A stretch of DNA of 64,000 bases from positions 80,778,659 through 80,842,658 of the forward strand of contig CM049313.1 of assembly GCA_026874595.1 (NCBI GenBank), in the 5' to 3' direction. Shown here in pieces: positions 9,514 through 22,195 of this stretch (position 1 is the stretch's first letter; every line of letters begins with the position of its first letter). Position numbers and translations under genes: made by a program. Origin of the DNA: Sipunculus nudus (Eukaryota > Annelida > Sipuncula > Golfingiida > Sipunculidae). A model generated the notes under the pieces. That model was not told the origin of the DNA, did not search any database, and saw nothing but the letters and a program-made list of their open reading frames with translations.

Positions 9514-9538
9514 AGGTCAAAGGTCAAGGTCAAGGTCA
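9514..9538 (+). promoter_or_regulatory. Four AGGTCA half-sites (A1 type)
   Basis: Perfect AGGTCA hexamers lie at 9514, 9521, 9527 and 9533. The first pair is a DR1. The last two hexamers are each preceded by TCA, giving TCAAGGTCA, the extended half-site known for ERR/NR5A (FTZ-F1)-type receptors. Every A1 unit has the same cluster. Function is not shown. Confidence 0.55.
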
Positions 9539-9974
9539 TCAAAAGTTCCTAAAGTGCTCTTTTCTTCATATCTCCATTACTATTTGTCATAGCCACTTCA
9601 AACAGGGCTCATTTTAATCGGCATTCCAAGGCCTTTCTTCTGATATATATGTTGCTGAAATCTGCTGTTTCTATGGTTACACATTTTGGGGGGAAACTCA
9701 TGATTTTCGAAAATAAAAGGCCTAATTTTTCTAACTTTGTCATTTTTAAAGCTAGAGAGTTCTAGTTTTTTGCATCAGATAGTACTAAATAAGCTTTTAA
9801 TTATACAAGTGAAAGTCTCGTAAAATCTCGCACCATTTCTCGTCAAACGAGAATTTTCGAGATTTCATTAAATATGGCTTACAGGTCGCATTTTTTAAAC
9901 TATGACTTTGAAAATGACATATTTTGTGTTATTTAGAAATATCTCGAAACCAATTTTTCATTTTTTGGAAATAG

Positions 9975-9987
9975 CCACCAGGGGGCG
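9975..9987 (+). promoter_or_regulatory. CTCF-like core motif (A1)
   Basis: The core is identical to the one at 4098, preceded by TTGGAAATAG and followed by TGGTAC. The surrounding ~40 bases are kept among A1, A2 and, more loosely, A4 units. Confidence 0.5.
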
Positions 9988-10121
9988 TGGTACATGAAAC
10001 ACTGTAACATATCATTTTTCTGCAATATCTCAAAAAATATTAAACGTGACACCATTTTTTGGGTCGTATCTGAAACTAGGAACATTGGCTTATCCCTTCG
10101 CACATGTTGCTTTGTGCTGCC

Positions 10122-10136
10122 GTTACCATGGTTACC
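10122..10136 (+). promoter_or_regulatory. X-box-like site
   Basis: GTTACCATGGTTACC resembles the RFX X-box (GTNRCC, short gap, RGYAAC) on its left half. A-long and A2 units carry the full palindrome GTTACCATGGTAAC. Each A unit has two related sites, both followed by an ATTTTGGGG-like segment, so they come from an internal duplication. Confidence 0.4.
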
Positions 10137-10293
10137 AAATTTTGGGGTAAAACTTGACAATCTGAAAATTCGGAGTTTTCCAGCTTCTCTCTCTGTTGAT
10201 ATTTGCGATAGAAAGGTCTGGTGTTTGGCGTTAGACAGCATCCCTCTAGTTCTCAGTCATTCAATCGCAAGTCTCGTCATATCTCGCACCGTT

Positions 10294-10308
10294 TCTCGTG
10301 AAACGAGA
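10294..10308. repeat. TCTCGT-GAA-ACGAGA dyad
   Basis: A perfect inverted repeat with 6-bp arms and a 3-bp centre. Variants of it mark each 148-bp sub-repeat (centre CAA or GAA). It is repeated in each A1 unit. Confidence 0.8.
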
Positions 10309-10662
10309 ACACGTGACCATTCAAAGAAATGCCTATAATTATGTCATTTTTCACGCTACAGACACATGGTTTGCAGCGCTGGATAGCGGCTGACACTCGC
10401 AGTCACATTCAGGGGTCACATTGTTAGTCTCGTCAAATCTCGCGCCGTTTTTCGCCAAACCACGAAGACACGTGCCGTCGCCGCAAGTGGCGGCAGGGTC
10501 CCTACGGTGGGCGGCCGGCGTGTGCAGCGGTGCGTGACGGCCTCTCCGGGCCCCATCTATGATCATACATGTTGGAGGCACAGTCCAGACTTTATTGCTT
10601 GCCGGAAATCTTCGATTTTCGCAAGCTGGTTGGTCAGTCGCGGATGTCTGTTTGTCTGTTTG

Positions 10663-11975
10663 TTTGTTTGTTTGTTTGTCTGTCCAGTCTCTACAGGTCG
10701 CAATTTTGATCCCATCGCTTTCAAACTTTCACAGTTTGTGTAAAATCAAAAATGCAAGAAGCCTATTGTTTTTGGGCAATATAGGTCAAAGGTCAAGGTC
10801 AAGGTCATCAAAAGTTCCTAAAGTGCTCTTTTCTTCATATCTCCATTACTATTTGTCATAGCCACTTCAAACAGGGCTCATTTTAATCGGCATTCCAAGG
10901 CCTTTCTTCTGATATATATGTTGCTGAAATCTGCTGTTTCTATGGTTACACATTTTGGGGGGAAACTCATGATTTTCGAAAATAAAAGGCCTAATTTTTC
11001 TAACTTTGTCATTTTTAAAGCTAGAGAGTTCTAGTTTTTTGCATCAGATAGTACTAAATAAGCTTTTAATTATACAAGTGAAAGTCTCGTAAAATCTCGC
11101 ACCATTTCTCGTCAAACGAGAATTTTCGAGATTTCATTAAATATGGCTTACAGGTCGCATTTTTTAAACTATGACTTTGAAAATGACATATTTTGTGTTA
11201 TTAAGAAATATCTCGAAACCAATTTTTCATTTTTTGGAAATAGCCACCAGGGGGCGTGGTACATGAAACACTGTAACATATCATTTTTCTGCAATATCTC
11301 AAAAAATATTAAACGTGACACCATTTTTTGGGTCGTATCTGAAACTAGGAACATTGGCTTATCCCTTCGCACATGTTGCTTTGTGCTGCCGTTACCATGG
11401 TTACCAAATTTTGGGGTAAAACTTGACAATCTGAAAATTCGGAGTTTTCCAGCTTCTCTCTCTGTTGATATTTGCGATAGAAAGGTCTGGTGTTTGGCGT
11501 TAGACAGCATCCCTCTAGTTCTCAGTCATTCAATCGCAAGTCTCGTCATATCTCGCACCGTTTCTCGTGAAACGAGAACACGTGACCATTCAAAGAAATG
11601 CCTATAATTATGTCATTTTTCACGCTACAGACACATGGTTTGCAGCGCTGGATAGCGGCTGACACTCGCAGTCACATTCAGGGGTCACATTGTTAGTCTC
11701 GTCAAATCTCGCGCCGTTTTTCGCCAAACCACGAAGACACGTGCCGTCGCCGCAAGTGGCGGCAGGGTCCCTACGGTGGGCGGCCGGCGTGTGCAGCGGT
11801 GCGTGACGGCCTCTCCGGGCCCCATCTATGATCATACATGTTGGAGGCACAGTCCAGACTTTATTGCTTGCCGGAAATCTTCGATTTTCGCAAGCTGGTT
11901 GGTCAGTCGCGGATGTCTGTTTGTTGCTTGCCGGAAATCTTCGATTTTCGCAAGCATGTTGGTCACCCGCGTATG
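10663..11975 (+). repeat. A1 unit, HOR1 copy 2
   Basis: Same body as the preceding A1, with one visible substitution near 11202 (TATTAAG for TATTTAG). It ends in two hairpin copies (11866 and 11926) instead of one. Its CTCF-like core is at 11244-11256. Switching to A-long happens at the microsatellite after the hairpins. Confidence 0.92.
11866..11955 (+). repeat. Hairpin minisatellite, 2 copies
   Basis: Copies at 11866 and 11926, 60 bp apart. The first is followed by a TGGTTGGTCAGTCGCGG linker and the second by ATGTTGGTCACCCGCG. The 30-nt hairpin itself is unchanged between them. Confidence 0.9.
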
Positions 11976-13434
11976 TTTGTTTGTTTGTTTGTCTGTCTGT
12001 CTGTTTGTCTGTATGTACACGCGCTACAGGCCACAGTTTTTAAGCAATCGCTCTGAAACTTATACATTAAGTGTAAGATTGGTTCTCCTCGGAGCCTATT
12101 GTTTTTGGTCATGATCGGTCAAAGGTCAAGGTCAGGGTCACCAAAAAACCTAACATTTTTACTTTCTTCATATCTTTGTCAATAATAATCGTAGCCCCAT
12201 AATCTGTAGCTCATTTTATTCCTCTTTATGTTAGCTTTCCAAGTGCTAGCAAATTTTTCTGGTCGATTGTTACCATCGTAACGTATTTTTGGGGGGAAAA
12301 TCAGAAAATTCGAAAATTTCACTAAAAATTTTTCATTTTTTAAGTTAGAGAGGTCTAGTTTTTTGCATTGTGTAGCATTTAATATGCTCTATGGAAAATT
12401 AACGGGAGTCTCGCAAAATCTCGTGCCATTTGTCGCCAAATGAGACTTTTCGAGATTTCATTAAAAACGATTTAGAGGTGTCAGTTTTACAGCTAAGGTT
12501 CTAAAAGTGACATATTTTCTGTTTTTCTGTATTATCTCGAACTCGTTTTTTCATTTTTTTAAATTAGCCACCAGGGGGCGTGGTACTGGAAACACTGCAA
12601 CTTACCATTTTTCTGCAATACCAAAAAAAATATTAAACGTGGCACAATGTTTACTGTCTTATCTGAAACTAGGATCGTCGGCTTATTCCTGCGTACATGT
12701 AGCTTTGCGCTGCTGTTACCATGGTAACCAAATTTTGGGGTAAAACTTGGCAATCTGAAAATAATAAGTTTTTTGCTTCTATCTCTGTTAATATTTATAC
12801 TACAAGTGTCTAGTTTTCTGCATGAGGTAGCATTCCCTTGCCACTAATGCAGTTAATTGCAAGTCTCGTAGAATCTCGCTCTGTTTTCCGTCAAACGAGA
12901 AATTACGAGATTTCACAGAAATGCATATAACTTGGTCACCTTTTCGGCTAAAGAGGAGCAGTTTTCAGCATTTTGTTGCGTTTTGGGAGCTTAACAAGAT
13001 AATAACTTATATCTCGCCACATCTCGTACCATCTCCCGCCAAACGAGAATATTCGAGAATTCGAACAAATGTCAATATCTCTGTCATTTGAATGCCAGAG
13101 ATTTTATTTTTCTATTGTTCGAGATTCACTTGACTAGTTTGAAGTGACAAAATTGAATATCTCGTCATATCTCGCATCATTTCTTGTCAAACGAGAACAT
13201 GGGACCATTCAAAGATACGCCTATAATTCTGTTATTTTAATGCTGAAGACCTTTAGTTTTCAGCATTCGATAGCGTCTAACACTCTCGGTCACATTATGT
13301 GTTTATATTGTAAGTTTCGTCAAATCTGGGATCGTTTTTTCTTCAAATAAAAAAGTACATCCTATTGCCGTGACCATAAGTGGCGGCAGTATGTGATAGT
13401 AAATGTCGGCAGGGGCATTACACTTGACAGTTGG
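11976..13434 (+). repeat. A-long unit (HOR1)
   Basis: Same structure as the A-long of HOR0 (offset about 8470). CTCF-like core at 12568-12580, perfect GTTACCATGGTAAC palindrome near 12715, and the 148-bp sub-repeat block near 12810-13370. Confidence 0.88.
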
Positions 13435-13727
13435 AGCCGTGTTCTATGGGTGTGCGATGGCCCATGAAGAAGACTTCTATTGTGTTGTTATCGTCTTCCT
13501 TTGATTGCTGCTTCGTAAGCTTCACAGACCAGCGCCAACCACCTAGTTGCCATGTGTCCTCAATGTAAACAACCTTTGCTGTTTTCCTTTCCCTAAGATA
13601 TGTATGGTAGCCTGTTCACTTGTCCTTAGATTGTTTATTGTTGGTGTATTGAAGTAAAATAAAATGCCAGGTTTTCCTGCATATTGATTGTAAATTGAAT
13701 AAAATCATACAAGAACCAACCAATGTT
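13435..13727 (+). repeat. Spacer D (HOR1)
   Basis: Non-repetitive internally, one copy per HOR, two AATAAA hexamers, no gene seen. Confidence 0.7.
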
Positions 13728-15599
13728 CTATGACCACTATTTCAGATTTGAGATCAGAACAATTGATTTCTGCATAAACCACTATGACCAGATTTGATAA
13801 ACTTTAAAGTGGTCTATATTTTTTTCTGAAGAAGTTGAGCTATATGCTTGGAGATGCCAGCCAGTGGGTGTGAATGGATTGCAATGAAACCCAAGCCAGG
13901 TGTTTGTGAAGAGTCTGGTGGAGATGAAGGGGGCCAAAACCTATTTGACTGTGTATAAGCATAAACTGGCCTGAAATCAGGTTTCTGGGGGCATGAAATT
14001 TTTGTTTGTGGGAACAGGGTAATATTATCTTGTTTCCCTGTATATACACCCTAAACTGGGCCTAATGACACCAAAACCAGGTTTGTGGGACCATCAGTAC
14101 AGATTTGAGGGGGGGGGGGGGGGAAATAGATTTTCTCTGTATATCACTATGTTCACTGTGTCCAGATTTGGAAATTCAAACTGGCCCTAATTTTTTTTCT
14201 GAGGGAGTTGAGCCAAATGCTTGGTGATGCCAGCCAGTGGGTGTAAATGGATTGCAATGATACCCAAACCAGGAGTGTGTGTTGAGTTTTGTGGGGATGA
14301 GGGGGGCCAGAACCTATTTGACTGTGTATAAGCATAAACTGGCCTGAAATCAGCTTTCTGGGGGCTTGAAATTCTTGTTTGTGTCAACAGGGTAATATTA
14401 TCTTGTTTCCCTGTATATACACCTTGAATTGGGCCTAATGACACCTAAACCATGTTTTAGGGACCATCATTACAGATTTGAGGTAAAAAAAAAATGGATT
14501 TTCCCTGTATATCACTATGTTCACTGTGTCCAGATTTGGGAATTCAAACAGGCCCTAATTTTTTTTCTGAGGGAGTTGAGCCAAATGCTTGGTGATGCCA
14601 GCCAGTGGGTGTAAATGGATTGCAATGATACCCAAACCAGGAGTGTGTGTTGAGTTTTGTGGGGATGAGGGGGGCCAGAACCTATTTGACTGTGTATAAG
14701 CATAAACTGGCCTGAAATCAGGTTTCTGGGGGCATGAAATTTTTGTTTGTGGGAACAGGGTAATATTATCTTGTTTCCCTGTATATACACCCTAAACTGG
14801 GCCTAATGACACCAAAACCAGGTTTGTGGGACCATCAGTACAGATTTGAGGGGGGGGGGGGGGAAATGGATTTTCTCTGTATATCACTATGTTCACTGTG
14901 TCCAGATTTGGAAATTCAAACTGGCCCTAATTTTTTTTCTGAGGGAGTTGAGCCAAATGCTTGGTGATGCCAGCCAGTGGGTGTAAATGGATTGCAATGA
15001 TACCCAAACCAGGAGTGTGTGTTGAGTTTTGTGGGGATGAGGGGGGCCAGAACCTATTTGACTGTGTATAAGCATAAACTGGCCTGAAATCAGGTTTCTG
15101 GGGGCATGAAATTTTTGTTTGTGGGAACAGGGTAATATTATCTTGTTTCCCTATATATACACACTATAGTGGGCCTAATGACACCAAAACCAGGTTTGTG
15201 GGACCATCAGTACAGATTTGAGGGGAAAAAATGGATTTTTTCTGTATATATCTATGTCCACTGTGTCCAGATTTGGAAATTCAAACTGGCCCTAATTTTT
15301 TTTCTGAGGGATTTGAACCCAATGCTTTGAGATTCCAGCCAGTGGGTGTAAATGGATTGCAATGATAGCCAAACCAGGTGTGTGTGATGAGTCTGGTGGA
15401 GATGAGGTGGTCCAAAACACTATTTGCCTGTGTATAATAAGCCATATACTGTCCTCAGCTGAAATCAGCTTTCTGGGGGCTTGAAATGTTTGCTGGTGGG
15501 AACAAGGTAATATTATCTTGTTATCATGGATATACACCCTAAAATGGGTCTAAGAACACCAAATACATGCATGTTGGACCATGAGTACAGATTTGAGGT
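13728..15599 (+). repeat. B array, five copies (HOR1)
   Basis: Same five-copy arrangement as HOR0, with inter-copy G runs of about 15 (near 14109) and 14 (near 14850). Confidence 0.9.
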
Positions 15600-17632
15600 A
15601 ACAAACTGTCTGTCTATAAATTAAAAAAAATCAAATATCAAACTGTTATAAACATGTATCAATATATTTAATAAAATCTCTTTTCATCCAATGAATTGCA
15701 TCTTATTTTTTCAATAAATAAACCATGATATTCAATTACATCCAGTAATAAAAAATAAAAATAAAATGAATAAAAGTTTTTTTGTTTTTGTTTTTTTTTT
15801 TGGGGGGGGGGGGTGTTTGTGTTTTTTTTGCAGTAAAATCCAGGCTTCTCTTTGGATCCCGGCGGTGGGCGAGGGTACAATGGACACCACACAACATTTG
15901 AAAGAACATTTTTTTCTGCTGTTATTGGATGACCAAGTCTCTATGAATTTAAAAAAAAATATTTATTCCGTTATTCAAGATGACAGTGAAAATGACCCTA
16001 TTTTTTCAATCATTCACCACTCTTTTCGAGCGTTCATCGAATAAGAAAGAGCCCGTCCCACCGCATTTCCTGCGAGGGTTCGTTTCTTCAGAGTCCAAAC
16101 AATCCTACAGGGGCGGGGTTTATTCCATCTCGTCTTAAATTTGTGTCCGGGGCACGGCAAACATTATGAAAGCGGACAAAAACATTCATACGGCTGGTAA
16201 ATGCGTTTATATGTAAACGCGGGGAATTCCCGGACAATTCACGGAGAGATTTTATATGCAATGATACTTTTAATTACACGTTAAAATCATTTAAAATCTA
16301 CCACTATATTACTCTAAAGACATTTATTCACTGTTAAATTACCGAAATAATAACCAGCGCAAACAATGTGGGACTGCCACTAACACCAATCTGGATCACC
16401 AGCTAACATTGACTACCGATCTTACATCAGACGAAAACGCTAAACACTATATATTTTTTCAACAGTTTACTGTGCAAACCGTAACAAAACCATGCAGGAT
16501 ATCAAAATTACAGGTTCTTAAGGAAATATGATACAAAACATAAATTGTACCTTTGCTCACATTTAATAATATCATCATGATGAATTCTCCGCGAATTCTC
16601 CAGCTGTCCGCGTTATAGATGTATATGTATTTATTAATGACAAAAATTGACATACAATTTTATGGATACCCGTATAATTGCGGTTTTCTGGACCGTCCCA
16701 GCCCACAGGTAGGATAATATGGATTCCCGACAATATTCTAATGACCGTTCCCTGAGCTGGAACGGGCTAAGAAGGTCCCTGTCATTTTTTTTAATTGTCA
16801 ATTCCCAGGTTTTTCGGATAAAAAAATGGCCCAATCCTTCATTCAATCTCCAGCCTCTTCTGGCGTTCCGGGTTTAAAAAAGAGCCCGTCCCATGCCTAT
16901 TTCAGCTAGGACTGCAAACTCTGGGGTCAAAACAACTCAACTACGGCTTGGGATTACTACCTTTCCTCTTAAATTTCCATCGCGCCCGTGTCAAGTGTAC
17001 CGTTTTATTCACAAACGTGCGGCAGGCGCCAAAAAATTTGACAGCACCCCTTTCTCATGCCAGTAAATAGTTTTATATATAAAGTCCTAACCCACCACGG
17101 AACTAGGGCCTCACAATTTTTTATCTTATTACTTACTACTTCAGACTCCTTAAACATCCCTGCTTTCCTTTTTTAACCAAAGATTCCAATTTTTAACATA
17201 TATTAAATTTCACATTACACGAAGGGGACATTACAGTTAATCCGTGATGGGCAGGACTTCTTGGAATTTTATAATTCCCGGACGCAGGCTGACCGACTGC
17301 CTTTTTTCTTCAAGGACAGCCCTAATTTAAGCCATCATCAGACTTGAAGATGTCCTCAGGCCGACCTATTTGTCCAGGAATGAAAGGTCACGTCTCCCTT
17401 ACCCAGAGGTCGGGTCTCTGTCTAACACGAACGCGGCTTCGCTTGCATTTCGGCATTCTGGACGTTCAACTCTTCAAGTTTCATTTTCAGTGCTTTTCTT
17501 ATTTCCAGCACTCAAGAATAGGAGAACTGCCAAGGATTCAGTTGGACTTCCTTTATTTTTATTTCTGTCCAAAAATGGGTTATCTTGTATAGGATGGCTA
17601 CTAATAACAACACTATTAATGTCTCTCTATCC

Positions 17633-17664
<32 letters not shown>

Positions 17665-17861
17665 GTCTCTCTGTCTACTCCTCTTTGACTTTTGAAAATC
17701 AGCAAGACCTTATTCATATGTGCTACTGTTTTCCCCATGATAGAGGTTTTTCATTTGATCAGATCCAAATGTTCCCTGTCTGTCTGCCTAGTAACTGTCC
17801 ATCTATTTCGCTGTCTTATTTCCGGTCACTTCCGGCAAGCGTTCGACCTCAGGTCGTCTAG
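15600..17861 (+). repeat. C block (HOR1)
   Basis: Same order of parts as the C of HOR0. The 54-codon frame is at 15880-16044 and the terminal hairpin plus CTAG at 17844-17861. Confidence 0.88.
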
Positions 17862-19130
17862 TTTGTTTGTTTGTTTGTCTGTCCAGTCTCTACAGGTCGC
17901 AATTTTGATCCCATCGCTTTCAAACTTTCACAGTTTGTGTAAAATCAAAAATGCAAGAAGCCTATTGTTTTTGGGCAATATAGGTCAAAGGTCAAGGTCA
18001 AGGTCATCAAAAGTTCCTAAAGTGCTCTTTTCTTCATATCTCCATTACTATTTGTCATAGCCACTTCAAACAGGGCTCATTTTAATCGGCATTCCAAGGC
18101 CTTTCTTCTGATATATATGTTGCTGAAATCTGCTGTTTCTATGGTTACACATTTTGGGGGGAAACTCATGATTTTCGAAAATAAAAGGCCTAATTTTTCT
18201 AACTTTGTCATTTTTAAAGCTAGAGAGTTCTAGTTTTTTGCATCAGATAGTACTAAATAAGCTTTTAATTATACAAGTGAAAGTCTCGTAAAATCTCGCA
18301 CCATTTCTCGTCAAACGAGAATTTTCGAGATTTCATTAAATATGGCTTACAGGTCGCATTTTTTAAACTATGACTTTGAAAATGACATATTTTGTGTTAT
18401 TTAGAAATATCTCGAAACCAATTTTTCATTTTTTGGAAATAGCCACCAGGGGGCGTGGTACATGAAACACTGTAACATATCATTTTTCTGCAATATCTCA
18501 AAAAATATTAAACGTGACACCATTTTTTGGGTCGTATCTGAAACTAGGAACATTGGCTTATCCCTTCGCACATGTTGCTTTGTGCTGCCGTTACCATGGT
18601 TACCAAATTTTGGGGTAAAACTTGACAATCTGAAAATTCGGAGTTTTCCAGCTTCTCTCTCTGTTGATATTTGCGATAGAAAGGTCTGGTGTTTGGCGTT
18701 AGACAGCATCCCTCTAGTTCTCAGTCATTCAATCGCAAGTCTCGTCATATCTCGCACCGTTTCTCGTGAAACGAGAACACGTGACCATTCAAAGAAATGC
18801 CTATAATTATGTCATTTTTCACGCTACAGACACATGGTTTGCAGCGCTGGATAGCGGCTGACACTCGCAGTCACATTCAGGGGTCACATTGTTAGTCTCG
18901 TCAAATCTCGCGCCGTTTTTCGCCAAACCACGAAGACACGTGCCGTCGCCGCAAGTGGCGGCAGGGTCCCTACGGTGGGCGGCCGGCGTGTGCAGCGGTG
19001 CGTGACGGCCTCTCCGGGCCCCATCTATGATCATACATGTTGGAGGCACAGTCCAGACTTTATTGCTTGCCGGAAATCTTCGATTTTCGCAAGCTGGTTG
19101 GTCAGTCGCGGATGTCTGTTTGTCTGTTTG
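17862..19130 (+). repeat. A1 unit, HOR2 copy 1
   Basis: 1269 bp, one terminal hairpin, CTCF-like core at 18443-18455. Confidence 0.92.
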
Positions 19131-20443
19131 TTTGTTTGTTTGTTTGTCTGTCCAGTCTCTACAGGTCGCAATTTTGATCCCATCGCTTTCAAACTTTCAC
19201 AGTTTGTGTAAAATCAAAAATGCAAGAAGCCTATTGTTTTTGGGCAATATAGGTCAAAGGTCAAGGTCAAGGTCATCAAAAGTTCCTAAAGTGCTCTTTT
19301 CTTCATATCTCCATTACTATTTGTCATAGCCACTTCAAACAGGGCTCATTTTAATCGGCATTCCAAGGCCTTTCTTCTGATATATATGTTGCTGAAATCT
19401 GCTGTTTCTATGGTTACACATTTTGGGGGGAAACTCATGATTTTCGAAAATAAAAGGCCTAATTTTTCTAACTTTGTCATTTTTAAAGCTAGAGAGTTCT
19501 AGTTTTTTGCATCAGATAGTACTAAATAAGCTTTTAATTATACAAGTGAAAGTCTCGTAAAATCTCGCACCATTTCTCGTCAAACGAGAATTTTCGAGAT
19601 TTCATTAAATATGGCTTACAGGTCGCATTTTTTAAACTATGACTTTGAAAATGACATATTTTGTGTTATTTAGAAATATCTCGAAACCAATTTTTCATTT
19701 TTTGGAAATAGCCACCAGGGGGCGTGGTACATGAAACACTGTAACATATCATTTTTCTGCAATATCTCAAAAAATATTAAACGTGACACCATTTTTTGGG
19801 TCGTATCTGAAACTAGGAACATTGGCTTATCCCTTCGCACATGTTGCTTTGTGCTGCCGTTACCATGGTTACCAAATTTTGGGGTAAAACTTGACAATCT
19901 GAAAATTCGGAGTTTTCCAGCTTCTCTCTCTGTTGATATTTGCGATAGAAAGGTCTGGTGTTTGGCGTTAGACAGCATCCCTCTAGTTCTCAGTCATTCA
20001 ATCGCAAGTCTCGTCATATCTCGCACCGTTTCTCGTGAAACGAGAACACGTGACCATTCAAAGAAATGCCTATAATTATGTCATTTTTCACGCTACAGAC
20101 ACATGGTTTGCAGCGCTGGATAGCGGCTGACACTCGCAGTCACATTCAGGGGTCACATTGTTAGTCTCGTCAAATCTCGCGCCGTTTTTCGCCAAACCAC
20201 GAAGACACGTGCCGTCGCCGCAAGTGGCGGCAGGGTCCCTACGGTGGGCGGCCGGCGTGTGCAGCGGTGCGTGACGGCCTCTCCGGGCCCCATCTATGAT
20301 CATACATGTTGGAGGCACAGTCCAGACTTTATTGCTTGCCGGAAATCTTCGATTTTCGCAAGCTGGTTGGTCAGTCGCGGATGTCTGTTTGTTGCTTGCC
20401 GGAAATCTTCGATTTTCGCAAGCATGTTGGTCACCCGCGTATG
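19131..20443 (+). repeat. A1 unit, HOR2 copy 2
   Basis: Two terminal hairpins 60 bp apart, CTCF-like core at 19712-19724. Confidence 0.92.
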
Positions 20444-21900
20444 TTTGTTTGTTTGTTTGTCTGTCTGTCTGTTTGTCTGTATGTACACGCGCTACAGGCC
20501 ACAGTTTTTAAGCAATCGCTCTGAAACTTATACATTAAGTGTAAGATTGGTTCTCCTCGGAGCCTATTGTTTTTGGTCATGATCGGTCAAAGGTCAAGGT
20601 CAGGGTCACCAAAAAACCTAACATTTTTACTTTCTTCATATCTTTGTCAATAATAATCGTAGCCCCATAATCTGTAGCTCATTTTATTCCTCTTTATGTT
20701 AGCTTTCCAAGTGCTAGCAAATTTTTCTGGTCGATTGTTACCATCGTAACGTATTTTTGGGGGAAAATCAGAAAATTCGAAAATTTCACTAAAAATTTTT
20801 CATTTTTTAAGTTAGAGAGGTCTAGTTTTTTGCATTGTGTAGCATTTAATATGCTCTATGGAAAATTAACGGGAGTCTCGCAAAATCTCGTGCCATTTGT
20901 CGCCAAATGAGACTTTTCGAGATTTCATTAAAAACGATTTAGAGGTGTCAGTTTTACAGCTAAGGTTCTAAAAGTGACATATTTTCTGTTTTTCTGTATT
21001 ATCTCGAACTCGTTTTTTCATTTTTTTTAAATTAGCCACCAGGGGGCGTGGTACTGGAAACACTGCAACTTACCATTTTTCTGCAATACCAAAAAAAATA
21101 TTAAACGTGGCACAATGTTTACTGTCTTATCTGAAACTAGGATCGTCGGCTTATTCCTGCGTACATGTAGCTTTGCGCTGCTGTTACCATGGTAACCAAA
21201 TTTTGGGGTAAAACTTGGCAATCTGAAAATAATAAGTTTTTTGCTTCTATCTCTGTTAATATTTATACTACAAGTGTCTAGTTTTCTGCATGAGGTAGCA
21301 TTCCCTTGCCACTAATGCAGTTAATTGCAAGTCTCGTAGAATCTCGCTCTGTTTTCCGTCAAACGAGAAATTACGAGATTTCACAGAAATGCATATAACT
21401 TGGTCACCTTTTCGGCTAAAGAGGAGCAGTTTTCAGCATTTTGTTGCGTTTTGGGAGCTTAACAAGATAATAACTTATATCTCGCCACATCTCGTACCAT
21501 CTCCCGCCAAACGAGAATATTCGAGAATTCGAACAAATGTCAATATCTCTGTCATTTGAATGCCAGAGATTTTATTTTTCTATTGTTCGAGATTCACTTG
21601 ACTAGTTTGAAGTGACAAAATTGAATATCTCGTCATATCTCGCATCATTTCTTGTCAAACGAGAACATGGGACCATTCAAAGATACGCCTATAATTCTGT
21701 TATTTTAATGCTGAAGACCTTTAGTTTTCAGCATTCGATAGCGTCTAACACTCTCGGTCACATTATGTGTTTATATTGTAAGTTTCGTCAAATCTGGGAT
21801 CGTTTTTTCTTCAAATAAAAAAGTACATCCTATTGCCGTGACCATAAGTGGCGGCAGTATGTGATAGTAAATGTCGGCAGGGGCATTACACTTGACAGTT
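20444..21900 (+). repeat. A-long unit (HOR2)
   Basis: CTCF-like core at 21036-21048, with the 148-bp sub-repeat block downstream as in HOR0. Confidence 0.88.
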
Positions 21901-22195
21901 GGAGCCGTGTTCTATGGGTGTGCGATGGCCCATGAAGAAGACTTCTATTGTGTTGTTATCGTCTTCCTTTGATTGCTGCTTCGTAAGCTTCACAGACCAG
22001 CGCCAACCACCTAGTTGCCATGTGTCCTCAATGTAAACAACCTTTGCTGTTTTCCTTTCCCTAAGATATGTATGGTAGCCTGTTCACTTGTCCTTAGATT
22101 GTTTATTGTTGGTGTATTGAAGTAAAATAAAATGCCAGGTTTTCCTGCATATTGATTGTAAATTGAATAAAATCATACAAGAACCAACCAATGTT
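21901..22195 (+). repeat. Spacer D (HOR2)
   Basis: Matches D of HOR1 as far as can be read; no gene seen. Confidence 0.7.

Larger units (their letters stand above)
9394..10662 (+). repeat. A1 unit, HOR1 copy 1 (1269 bp)
   Basis: In order: TTTG/TCTG microsatellite; a CCAGTCTCTACAGGTCGC block; an AGGTCA cluster (9514-9538); a TCTCG sub-repeat (AAACGAGA at 9845); a CTCF-like core (9975-9987); an X-box-like site (10122-10136); a second sub-repeat with a perfect dyad (10294-10308); a third sub-repeat (near 10457); a GC-rich block with GCCGC/GCGGC arms (about 10480-10555); and one 30-nt hairpin (10597-10626). The period to the next A1 is 1269 bp (CTGTCCAGTC at 9411 and 10680). Confidence 0.92.
9394..17861 (+). 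repeat. Higher-order repeat 1 (8468 bp)
   Basis: One complete HOR: A1, A1, A-long, D, B x5, C. It is nearly base-for-base the same as HOR2, and from 11469 on as HOR0 (offset 8460-8470 bp). The few differences are mostly in homopolymers, plus scattered single substitutions, for example TTTATTCC near 16120 where other copies have TTTAGTCC. Confidence 0.9.

Noticed and set aside
11143-11607. 154-codon open frame in A1 copy 2
   Set aside because: It is lengthened only because of one substitution removing a TAG that other A1 copies have. It crosses the CTCF-like core and TCTCG sub-repeats, which also have open frames on the opposite strand.
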